From positions 186,001-250,000 of the forward strand of contig JAILWY010000013.1 in assembly GCA_022113835.1 (NCBI GenBank): DNA of 64,000 nt. The letters run 5' to 3'. This document shows positions 26,772 to 38,700 of this stretch, in pieces. The notes under the pieces were generated by a model, which worked only from the letters and a program-made list of their open reading frames with translations, did no database searches and had not been told where the DNA came from. Source of the stretch: Atopsyche davidsoni. Lineage: Eukaryota; Arthropoda; Insecta; Trichoptera; Hydrobiosidae. Position 1 is the stretch's first letter; each line of letters begins with the position of its first letter. A program made the translations under genes and the position numbers.

Positions 26772-29700
26772 ACTATAATAATAGCCATTGTGTGTGGGTG
26801 GGTATGTATGTTTCATTTTTTAGCTCTCTATAGAATACCTTAAAAGATACATCGCTGATTTTTTGCACGTAAGTTTAGTAAATTTTTCCGCAGCTATGTG
26901 CCGAATTTCAAGACGATAGGATAATATTTTCATTCATAAACTATAAATTATGCTTTAGCGAGTTTCAATATGTACGAATTATATGATTCTGTTGTTCACC
27001 GCGAGATTTTCAAATTTAGAACTTTTACAAAAAAATAAATTTCCAGTTTGTCAGTTTGACACAAGTGCCATCTCTATTTTTTTTTTATCGAAATTGCATT
27101 AGAAATTATGAACCACATCATTAAGGCAGTTGCTCCCAGCCATTTAATTGCCTCTGGTGTCCAACCGGACACCACAGTCAGTGCATTACCTGGCGAAATC
27201 GTGTCATTTAATTAATTTAATTGTCACTTTATTTTTCTATATCGAAATTTGATTTTTTTACACAGTATTGAAAAAACTATAAATTATATTTATCTAATTT
27301 TTATTATTTAATTAACGTCCATTTTTAGGGTAAAATAAAATCTTAAAGATGTTAAAAAATTGGATAAAATGACGACTTTTCAAAACCAAAGTTTGTTAAA
27401 GATTTTTTTTTTTAATTTTAAAATTAATAAGACGCACATGGTTTATATTTAATCTTTTAATTCCAATTGAAAAAAAGACTTTTAAATGTTTAGGATTCTT
27501 GGAAAATGTACCAGACGAATCTCCAAATTCCTACATTTTAATCGGAAAAACACATATTTATCATATTAATAGTATATTTATAAGAAATAAAAATATATTG
27601 TGTTCAGAAGAAGGGATGTACCAAACTTTTTACATTTAAATCTTATTGATTGGTGCAGTCGATTTTTCGGAAAACGGACTAGAAAATGATAAAAAAAACT
27701 CGATTATGGGACCTAGACCCTTAATAACTCAAAATAACACCGTCTACGCACAGAAAACGTAATTCAACAAGAATTTCACAATTGAACGTGATAAAGACTG
27801 CATAAAATAAAGAACAGTGCAGTGAAAAGTGATGCGTTGTTTGTGACACGAAATGTGACATAAATGTCAAGCAATGAGTTGGAAGGAAAACGTGAGCAGC
27901 GTCTTCTTAAAATTCGAGTACGCGCATCGACCTCAAGACATAAAGAAACTGATGCACAGCGAACGCTGCGTTTTTCTTCGGATTAATTAGTGTGACCTGT
28001 CGATTCTGCAATGCTTTACATTATCAAGCAGAAAACCCATCAAATGGAAAGTTCAACGATTACTTTCACAAAAGTAAAGTGAAACTACCAGCAAGACCTA
28101 TTTCCCCAGTATATTTAAAGGATATTTATAATGGAAATTTCAAGAGAAAAATAAGATCATACAATAACAGTATGTCTTTTGCATCAATGGGAGCTAAATT
28201 AACAGTGGGCCACTCTGCTTCAAAGTTCAAGGCCAAGTATATCACAGAACTTCGCACCTTCATCCAACTGATGATACAAAATTAAAGCATTATTCATCTT
28301 ATTATGTTCAAACACCATTGCATCGTTCATCGAGTGCGCGTCATTCTATGACGGGGTACATTTCTAGTATATATATATTTATCGTGGTTTAACATTCAAT
28401 TCTCGTATTATTTATAAAAATAATTGAGATTACTTTACAAAAACATAAAATTTTTGTCCCTGACCATATTTGTATGTTTTTTGTTGGAATTTTTTTAAAA
28501 TAAATTTGGATTTTAATAAAAAATTAAACTTTTACTAAAAAAAGTAAATTTTGAAATTTTGTTTTTCTAAGTAATATAACCATGTTTAAAATAATTATTT
28601 TTCAATTGCTGAAACAATATTTAGTCTTAACTTGAAATAACAAATACAAATGTTACGAAATTGCTGTACATAATTTCATAAAATTTCTCAAACCGATTGC
28701 TCGTTTTTCTCTAGATAAAGTACGATTGTCAAATTTATCAGTAAAGGGGGTTTCTCAGTCGCCTGGCGACCTGTTGTCGCAGCCGGACGCCGGCTCGGGA
28801 GCTCCGGTCTCTCACTCACCCGGCTGCCACGGAATGTCGCAAATATAATTGGTTAGAATTGACGTTGAGTTAGGATTTTTCATCCACTTTTTGCTGGAGT
28901 CAAACTTCCATAGTAGTAATATAAATTTAGATGTTCGGCGCCGAGTCAGCCGGAAGCGGGCCGGGACGGGCCGAGGCTGACGCGCGCCTCCCTGCACCCG
29001 CCCAGGGACGCCCGCGTGGAGAACCTCATCCAGACAGACGAATTAAAAATCTATTATTATTATAAGTATTGCGATGTTATATTGTAACATAAGATGTTAC
29101 AGTATAACATCCCCACCTCGACTGACACAGTTCCACCCGGCGAGATGTGCAATAAGTTTCATCCACTATGGGTATTAACTGTTCATTGATAGACAACCAT
29201 GCCCGAGTAATTTGAAGTATACTACTCCGCAGAGGGAGCCCCGGCTGAGAGGCGGAGAGCAAAAGTCACGTCTTTATTTTTTTATCTTCTAATTTTAGGT
29301 GTGCCCACAGACTCGAACGCCGATCAAACTGAGCTTCATAAACCTTCATGTCGTCTGATTGCTCCAACGTGGTTGATTTCGGTTCTCATTGCTCGGCCTC
29401 TAATTGATAAGCCTAATTCGGCCGGGATAGGTGAGCGCATCACGCCAAGGGGCCCCGACTCGGCCGGGTCGATAATCTGCACGGCATGACTTAAAATTGT
29501 TTTTTCGAGAGTTTATTGTTCCGATGGTTCTTTGCGTGCGAACTTGAAAAGCGACGCTCTCTCCGTTTGATGCAAATATAAAACGATCAAAAAAAATATA
29601 ATATTTTATTTTTCTTACCTTTACGTTTACTATTTAACTGTTCAATAGCCTTATCGTAGATTTTTTTGCTTTCTGCTTGTATACTTTTCGTATTTTATCT

Positions 29701-32700
29701 TTTGAAGTGACTGTAACGTGTGTTACATTTACTAAAAAATATACCCCACGTTCATATTGGAAACAGTAGTAGACAAGGAAAGCTTCGCCCCCGCTAATAA
29801 AGCCACGCTCTGAGGTCTCAGCAGTGAAGTTCAATCCTCGGCCGGCGCCGAGTCACCCTGCGATGCAATACGGATATCATATTCTACACTGATCGCAAGG
29901 GCTTCCCGGTTTGTTTTGACTCTGAATTAAATATTTATACGCTTTGGCTTAAGTATACATATAGAAAAATACGACATTCTTAGGAAGAAAAAAAAATCCG
30001 GAATAAATATTTGCAAAAACAGCGTTCAGTATAAGATAATTAATTATTTTTATTGAAATCTCAACTCGATTACTTCCGATACGGCCGGCTGTATTCTCAA
30101 CTCGCCCAGCGGTCATCCGCTCCGAGCGACATCCTAGCGAGCAGCAAAAGCTCCGGCGAATCTCCCTGCGCGTTCCTGAGCGCCGCTCCCTTGCCGCTCG
30201 CTTGCCGCTCCCTTGCCGCTCCCTTGCCGCTCCCTTGCCGCTCCCTTGCCGCTACCTTGCCGCTCACTTGCCGCTCCCTTGCCGTCGAGCCTGCAGCCGG
30301 CCGCAGCGAGACGAGGTCCCGGGCCGCCCCCCAGCGTCGAGGATCCGACGGCACTCGCCCGCTATTGCGGATAACACTCAAACAGATACTCGTATCTGGA
30401 ACAGGGAGCTAATCGACGACGAGAAGTTTATTCTCTTTCTGCTATTACACAACTACTGACGACTTCGAATTCATTTTACAAATCGAGCTGCATAACCCAG
30501 CTCGCCGGACAGACTTCGATTGGATATATTTTCATTACTATCGTTCTCCTCTCGGGTAGCGCAACTCGTTACTTTATTTTCTCCCCTAGTTTTTTTAAAT
30601 CAAATATCACCAAAGCCGCGGGAGCGAGATAAACGACACGACAAAACCTTTAAAATCAACGCGGGGAGCAGGAGGGGAGCGGGCCGCCTTGACATTAGAA
30701 GTCGCCGACAAAAATAACCGGAGAGATGACATTAACAAATGTACCGCGCGGGCTCGGGAGCCGCATCGATCGGGGCCTCCGCTATCTGCGGGGATCGCCC
30801 GCCACGGCACGCTCCCTGGCTTCATCGAGCCGGTCACGCCAGCACACCCCGAGGGGTGTCTGAAGTAATGGAATTCGAAGAGGTGTTTGCCGCTCAAAGC
30901 CGAGCTCGCCTAGAGTTTATTTCTCCCTCCGAGGAAAGTGCCTCTGTCGTAAACCGAATTTATTTTTTACTACTCGAGGCTCGGAATGCGGAGAGTTTTT
31001 TGATGAAGGTAAATCGGTTAGAAGTATTTAATCGAATGAATTTGATTTTACGGCGGGTGGTTTTATTTTCTATTCGTACTATCACCGCGGGTTGAATACT
31101 TTATCAAATCATCGAGAAGGAGTTTCCGCAATCCCGCTCGACCCGCCGGGCTCGGCAAACTCCGCCGTCGCCGTGCGCCTCGGAACACTCCGACGGGAAG
31201 AGGAGGGTAGCGCGTCAGCATCTGAATAATAAATCTTCGATATGGGAGATAAGTTAGCACATTTGCCAGGCGATTGCCTCCCTCGAGGGGAGGTTTACGG
31301 CATTTCCCGTATCGATGGCAGATGGCGGGACGGGGAGCGGGGGCGCAGCCTGCAGCCTGAAGCTTGCAGCCTGCAGCCTGAATCTTGCAGCCTGCAGCCT
31401 CCAGCCTGCAGCCTGCAGCCTCCAGCCGACGAGCAGTGCGCGATGCTCGCGTCACTCCCTATTGCGGTGTACTCGTCTGGCCGACTGAACATTATCAAGC
31501 GAATCGCACCGCTGGAGACACAGTCGCGCCTGCAGGCCCGCGCACGGACCGTATCTACTGACTTCACGGTGAATTCGTTAATTATTTCTTTGAGTATCTA
31601 AAATTGACGTTATTTTAATTTAAATAAAATTAAAAGAGGAATTATTTTTTTATGAGTCGCATGTTACTTTTGCTTCTAAAATAACATGAAATACGTAAAA
31701 CCGTTGCGCTCACGCGCGAGCCCACCCTGCGCTTTATAAATTATATCGATTGTAGCGATTCCGAGGAAAACATTTATGGAAACAGTCGTGGAAACTCCCG
31801 CGGGGGCGGGGCGGGCGGGGGCGCGGGCCGCCGAGAGAGACGGGCCGGGCCGCCGAGAGAGACGGGCCGGGCCGCCGAGAGAGACGGGCCGGGCCGCCTC
31901 GCTACCCGCGACTAATGTTCGAACATACAAAAAGACAGCTTCTACGAAGTGCTACGAAATCTAGACCTGCGGGTGAACCATCGCGCGAGTGCGCGTCACG
32001 GGTCGAATTGTATGAAATCCGATTAGAACGCGAGTATACTAATCTTCTGGAAAAATCAACGTCAAATATTTATCATACAACGATACAATCTATGAAATTG
32101 GTTTTGTTAATATGTGGCGATAAGCAACGGGTTTTTCAATTACAGAGCTTTGAATGTGTTAAGAATTGAGACTTGTTCAAATTGATATAATTATTCAATC
32201 GTTTGCAAATCAAAATATTACGAATATTTATTGGATGACAAAATAAAGCTAGTAAAGTCTGCAGCGTGGGTCCGCCGAGATATTTAAATCAAAGGCACTT
32301 TGCGAAACTTTTCCGGACCAGCTTTCTGGCAGAATTCGGCCTAATATAATATTTATCTGACGCGAGCGATGCGCGGAGGGAAGATGCTCGATAATCAATC
32401 AGCCGATGGCGGGCCGGCAGTACCGCCCGCGTCCGCCCACCAGCAACAAGTAGCGGACTCGGTTCCGCTGTATCAATAGAATGAGTGCTCCCGGGGGCCG
32501 AGGAGCCCGGGGGCCGAGGAGCCCGGGGGCCCAGGAGCCCGGGGGCCCAGGAGCCCGGGGGCCGAGGAGCCCGGGGGCCCAGGAGCCCGGGGGCCGAGGA
32601 GCCCGGGGGCCCAGGAGCCCGGGGGCCCAGGAGCCCGGGGGCCGAGGAGCCCGGGGGCCCAGGAGCCCGGGGGCCGAGGAGCCCGGGGGCCCAGGAGCCC

Positions 32701-35700
32701 GGGGGCCCAGGAGCCCGGGGGCCCAGGAGCCCGGGGGCCGAGGAGCCCGGGGGCCCAGGAGCCCGGGGACCCGCGGGACTGCAGGCAGAGCTCGGCGCTG
32801 TGGAAGACGAGAGCTCTCCATTCCGTCGGACGAATCTCTCGCATCGAAGCGGTCCCGCTGACCCAGCCTGACTCATTATGAAACGAAATGTATTATCAAT
32901 TTGAATATATTTTACTGAAATCTGCAGTCCGTTTTCGATGAAGCGTATGAATCGACCGATACATTGATATCCGTTAGAAAAGAAAAAAAAAATTGAATGA
33001 ATATTTAGATTTAAATAGATTCAATGGATTCAATTCAATTGACCCGGCTGCTATATCTTCGTTAATACAAAAACCCAACCATCACCAATATCAATCATGT
33101 CACAGAATATACTGAAATCGCAAAGATCATATTCTGTGGAGTAAACACTAGGCGCCCAGCGCTCTCTCGAGGCGACTTCATTTTAGAACAAAATGAACAA
33201 AACAAAACAAAACATGAACAAAATGTAATACGTCGTCGCAAGGAAACGGAATGCCGGACCGCGAGGGGAACCTGGCCGCGGGAGTCGCGAGACGCCAGCG
33301 GCCGCCGAGAAGCGCAGGTCGACTGGGAAATTAATCAATTTAACAAAAAAACTAGCTAAGCTATTTAAAATTAAAAAATATACATTAATATAAATTATCG
33401 TGTGAAAAAATGTTCAATTAATTTATCAACTTTGGGCTTTGGACCTGAGCGGAAATCTTTGCACCTACAGTGTGTTTAACGAGAGCGTGACCACTATAAA
33501 AAAATGTTTTCGGAGTTTTTTTGCAAAAAAAAAATGACCAGGTAGTTCAATGTTTTGTCCTTAATGCATTGTATAAATTATTTAGTTTTCGTGTTTACTT
33601 CGCACAGAGTGCAAATTTCCAAAGATGAGTGCCGCGTATGCTTGCCGCTATGAGGCAGTGTTCCTTTGTTTGCATCCTAAAAGACCAAAATAGTCACGCG
33701 TTCAGGCTGCAAAGTATATGAATAAGTCGAAATCTGCAATCTTTGCAATCTGCATAAGAAAAACTGAAGCAAAAAGAACGAAATATATCTATAGCTATAA
33801 CAAGAAGACGTTTAATGTAGATTAAGTTAGAATACCGAAGCACATTGAAGAAACCGCTCCTTTCAGAAAATCACGTTAAAAAAAGAATGTCCTGGTCACA
33901 AGAAAACAATGACCGCGACTGGGACAAGATAATATTTTCTGACGAAGCTTCGTTTTAGGCAACTAGTATTCTCACCTCGTGCTTGGTCAACTGCCGATAA
34001 CAGACTGGTCGAAAAAACTGCTAAACATCCGGTAAAGGTGCATGTTTGGGGATGCTTCTCAAAACGTGGTTTTGGCAATTTGAACTTGTTTACCGGAACT
34101 TTGAATGCTGCAAGGATAAACAACATATACCAGAAAGCATTATTACTATCTACCCAAAGACTGTTCCCAAGCTCAAGTGAATCATGGATATTATAAGAAG
34201 ATAACGACCCAAACACCAAAGTCGCCTATGCAGCACGTGGAAACAAGATAAAGGCATCGAAGTCTTGGATTGGCCCTCACAATCTCCTGACGCAAACCCA
34301 ATTAAAAACGTTTAGGCGTTGATGAAGCTTAAACTTTGAGGGAAAAAAACGCTAACTGCCAGCGAGCTCACTAGCAACTTAAAGGGCATATGGAGGTCAT
34401 TATCCCGAGAATATGCAGAAAAATTAGTTGAAAGAATGCCTGGCTATTATAAACAACGGAGGAGACTGGACACCTTATTGATAATAAAGCATCTAAGTAT
34501 GTATGATTAACTACGTGTTTTATTATTTTAAGATGCTAGACTTAATTTTTTTTATAACTTATACCGGTTACGCTCTTTTGTTACATACTGTAAGAAGAGT
34601 TTCCCCGCTGACACTTAAGCTCGCCGATCTGATAATATCGCACCCTGAGGCACCTTTAAAGAAAATACAAACATAAAATCGGCGCCTCGTTAAGTCGGAA
34701 CCGTCCGCCGGCTGGCGCGGCTGCGTGTAGATGCATGAGTAGATTTTACAAACTGAAGCCCTGGACTTTTGGATTGGTAATTAAAACGCACTTGATTGAC
34801 GTTCAATCCACTAAATAGACATACATATATAATGGTGCACGTCTCGGCTAAATTAATAGATTTTAAAAATAATATCCGGTTTGGTTTAAAAACGCTTTAC
34901 TTGTTACTTTAAAAAGTCCGGTGCTTGCAAATCACTAAATATTGATTGGCCTGGGCACATTGCAGATTATGATTGTTAAAAATTCTCGATTAATTTCAGT
35001 GGCTCGTTAGCACAAGGGTCAGTGCACCAGCCATGTAAGCTTGTGGAGATGTAGGTTCCAATCCTACACAAGTCACGGTGATATTTTTCTGAGAGATAAT
35101 CATATTAGTAAGATTAATTTGTTGCAAACTATGTTTTGTCAGCAACGTGACAAATAGATCTTATTATGTCGGTCGTTACTAATCAGAACAGCGGGATAGT
35201 AGGCCGGCGGACTAAGAGTGCCCCCACTGTGTCTCCACTGTGCCCCCACTGTGCCCCCACTGTGCCCCCACTGTGCCCCCACTGTGCCCCCACTGTGCCC
35301 CCACTGTGCCCCGGCGGGCTGGCTGCGCCCCCCTCCCCGCGTGCGGACGTGTCCTCGCGTGAGGCTCCGCCGAATCGACGCTGTTCAAAATACACTTTTA
35401 TCATATTTAAAGTCGATTTTTATTGCCGCGATCGAAACGCGAAACCCGAGGCATCGTGGCAACGAACAGTTAACTCCGTTTAGCAGACTCACCACCCGGG
35501 AACACCGAATGAAAATAAGTAGGCCAGTCAAGACATTTAATATATTTTCGGTCATTTCCGATTTTAAGTCGACCCACGAAACGCAAGGTGGAATTTAAGA
35601 ATCATATTTGTAAATAAATATGAATTAGTTCTATATTTTTCGATATTGGTTCGGTCTAGAAACCCAACACGCCAAATAAAAAGTGAACCTTACTAATTCT

Positions 35701-38700
35701 TGCGCGGGGGCCGAAATGTAAAAAATTAAGGAAAAGTGCGGAAATGTCTCGAGCGTCAAGCAATTCCGTCAAGTAATATATTTTTTATAGTAACATCCGA
35801 AAACGCTGTGCGTAGCGTGCGCCTTTAATTTAGTTAGTTTTATTAGAATAGTGTAAATACAAAAAATAAAAATTGATATTTAAAATATTAATTCAGTAAA
35901 TCTTGAAGTAAATCCGGGCTGTCAGTTTTAAAGAGGACGCTCGGATGACATTGTCTGGTTGGGAAGGGCCACAACCTGGGTAATTTCTATCAAAACGCCG
36001 CCGCACTTCGTCACCCCGTTCAGCGGGCCTCGGCGCCCAACCCTCTGCCCTCTGCCCTCTGCCCTCTGCCCTCTGCCCTCTGCCCTCTGCCCTCTGCCCT
36101 CTGCCCTCTGCCCTCTGCCCTCTGCCCTCCGCTCTCCGCCCTCCGCGGCCAAGGTCGCGGGCCGGAAGGACGGCTTCGCGGGACTGCGCCGAGTTGCCGG
36201 GCGGCTCGACCTCGCAAGGGAAGCGCTTTATCCTTGTAGATCTAATTTTAATAGATATATACACTTGAAGCGTTTTACTTCTTAAAACATTCTCCAATTG
36301 CGTAAGTTCGACTCTTCGAAAATCATTTATACAAGTTAAAGGCGGCTCCCGTCCGAGAGCGGGTCCGGGAGCCGAGAGTCGCCCTGAAATTAATTTCAAA
36401 TTAACATTTCAAATTTTATTCCGCGAGCTCCCAAGAGTTTTGGACTTCTTCAATTTCATATTATACTCAATTTATCAAAAGATTATAATGATTATTCATT
36501 TTGACGTTTCCCGAGAGTAAACGGTCAGTGTTTTTTTATTAGAGAAACTTCTCGCTAAGTCTATAGAAACATCTACGTTCAGTCTCGAACCCCTCGCTGC
36601 GGACTTCCGGCAGCGGGACGCCCCGCGCGCCTGGGGCTGCGTGCCCTGCCCCCCCCATCCCCCCATCCCCCCGAGACGCGATGTGTCTGTCATCCTCGCA
36701 TTGTGCGCTCGACAACGTTACGAGACAATGCAAATTATCCCGCCGCCTCGGAGCCGGGCCGGGCGCCCCGGGAGTTGCGGCGCCTCCGCCTCCGATCCCC
36801 GCGCCGCCCGGCCGTCGTCTCCGTCCGAGGAACAGTCACGGAGCCACCGGGAATACCGCATCTGATGGAAGTGCCAAAGTGACACATCAATTTGTATATT
36901 CATAATCAGAATACAAAGCGAACTTCGAGCGAGTTACGACTTGGAATACTTCAGCCCGTGCCCATTAGGGAAGTGCGTGGAAGCGGGCGCCCGGCAGCCT
37001 CGAGTGTGACTTCCGGCATTTCTTGTCTAATTTTTGGGATGTCTTTGTTTGAAATGATCGAAATCGTTCCACCGTAGAAGTTCCAAGTGGAAATACACGC
37101 GGCAGCTGCGGGTGTCATTGGCCCTCAGGAAGTTAATTCAACTTTTTAATGAAATATCACTGAAAATCATTGCATTCCACAGAACAGCTCCGATTTCCGA
37201 GCAGTACGCATCATCAACAATCATACATGCAACGTTAATTTCCATTCGAATGTATTTCATGCAACTGCAGGATCAGGCTGTTAGTCAATTAACCTCTGTT
37301 TGATAATGCCAACGTGAAAGGTTGGCGAAACCGGTCACAAATAAAAACGAACATGTGGAAAATCGCTCAAGTATTTTACTCAAAAATATTAGTCAATGAA
37401 CCGATAAGTGGAAAGTATAATCATGTAATTAAATGTACAAATTTCTATCACCCGATGTTTGCATCACGAGAGATGCGAGGGTGCGCAGAGCAGGCACGGC
37501 GGAGAGCTCGGGGCAGCGGCGAGTCCGCGGCGGTGGCCTGCTTTGTCAGACTGTAAAGCGACTGTTACTGTAGAGTCCTAGAGAGCGCAGGACGTAATCA
37601 AATTTACAAACACCCTGCCTCTCACTAGTGCAAACTTTTGTCGCACCCCCGGAAGTAGTGCGGCACACGTCGCCTCGCGTGAGTGCAAGTGCTCGGGCCG
37701 GCAGGTACGGCGCCCCCGGCCTCCGCCCCTCCTCGCCCCTCGCCCCTCCCCCTCGCCCCTCGCCCCTCGCCCCTCCCCCTCGCCCCTCGCCCCTCGCCCC
37801 CCGCGCTGATGGCTTTTTGATTGCCCGCGCGGAGCGGCGCGGGGTGATGTATCAACTAGATACTCGGCCTGACATGAGGGATCGTTTAAATATACTCATA
37901 TTTTATGCCCGACAATAATTACTTATTATTTAAGTGCTATTTTTATTATCGTGTAGAAATAATGAAATATTAAAATTACAAAGCAGAACGTCCCAGGCTG
38001 GGATATAGTTATTACCGAGAACGTTTTTCACCGCAGCACCTGGGAACTGTTTGGCAAATTTTCGAGAGTGATTTATAGCACCTCACGGGCGCGTAATTAG
38101 GTTTATTTACATAAAGTTCCACATTCACTGCTCCGGCCGGCCCGCATTCCATTAGCGGGCGGAGACGCGCGAGGGCTGGGGGCCGACCGCTACTCTACGA
38201 ATTCAGTTTTTACTAATTACCACTATTTCCTTAATCTGCTTTCAAAAATAACCATCGACCCTCTCACCTTTGAGCTTCACCGTGCGCACCACGGAATGTA
38301 CGCTCGTGTCATTTATGATTTACGCGTAAGTAGAGCGCTAACCTCGGAGGACTCGGGCTAGGCGCGGATAGCTCTCGACGCGTTATCGTCGATACTGTCA
38401 GTCAAGTACGCATCGCTAATCGGCGCATCGCTTTCTCCGCAGACCCTCAGTTTCCTCGATTCGCCGAGCCCGTTCCCAACGTGACCGTTTCTTTGGGAAG
38501 AGACGCTCTCTTGGCATGCGTGGTGGACAACCTTCGAAACTACAAGGTGAGGTGTTCTTATCTGTTTCTGGTTTTCGTTTGAAGTATGTTCCAATATTTC
38601 TAATGTCTTCCACACTCGCAGGTCGCTTGGGTTCGGGTGGACACGCAGACCATTCTCAGCATCCACCACAATATCATATCCCAAAACCCCCGCATCAGCC

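Larger units (their letters stand above)
26769..28367 (+). mobile_element. Helitron group A, copy 2 (both ends present, non-autonomous)
   Basis: The 5' tip is TCTACTATAATAATAG, preceded by A. The 3' end has a CGTCAT-TCT-ATGACG hairpin (28339-28353), then GGGTACATTT and CTAG at 28364-28367, followed by T. These are the hallmarks of a Helitron inserted between A and T. It contains an N-terminal fragment of the Helitron protein (27992-28285) but no Rep HUH motif or helicase, so it depends on another element. A 596-bp insert (27125-27720) is nested within it. Confidence 0.88.
13172..38442 (+). other. DIP gene intron 1 (25.3 kb)
   Basis: The intron is bounded by GTAAGT and TTTCTCCGCAG. It contains most of the mobile elements of the window (Helitron groups A and B, the intact transposon, the Tc1 remnant), one tRNA-like copy and about ten GC-rich minisatellites. 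Outside those listed features I see no coding sequence. Very large first introns are usual for neuronal Ig-family genes. Confidence 0.75.
34593..38442. other. Last 3.8 kb of intron 1
   Basis: It holds a tRNA-like repeat, three GC-rich minisatellites and one copy of the dispersed repeat. The remaining DNA has no recognised gene. Confidence 0.55.

Noticed and set aside
33896..34219. 107-codon minus-strand frame
   Set aside because: It is antisense to the decayed Tc1 transposase, which is readable on the + strand.
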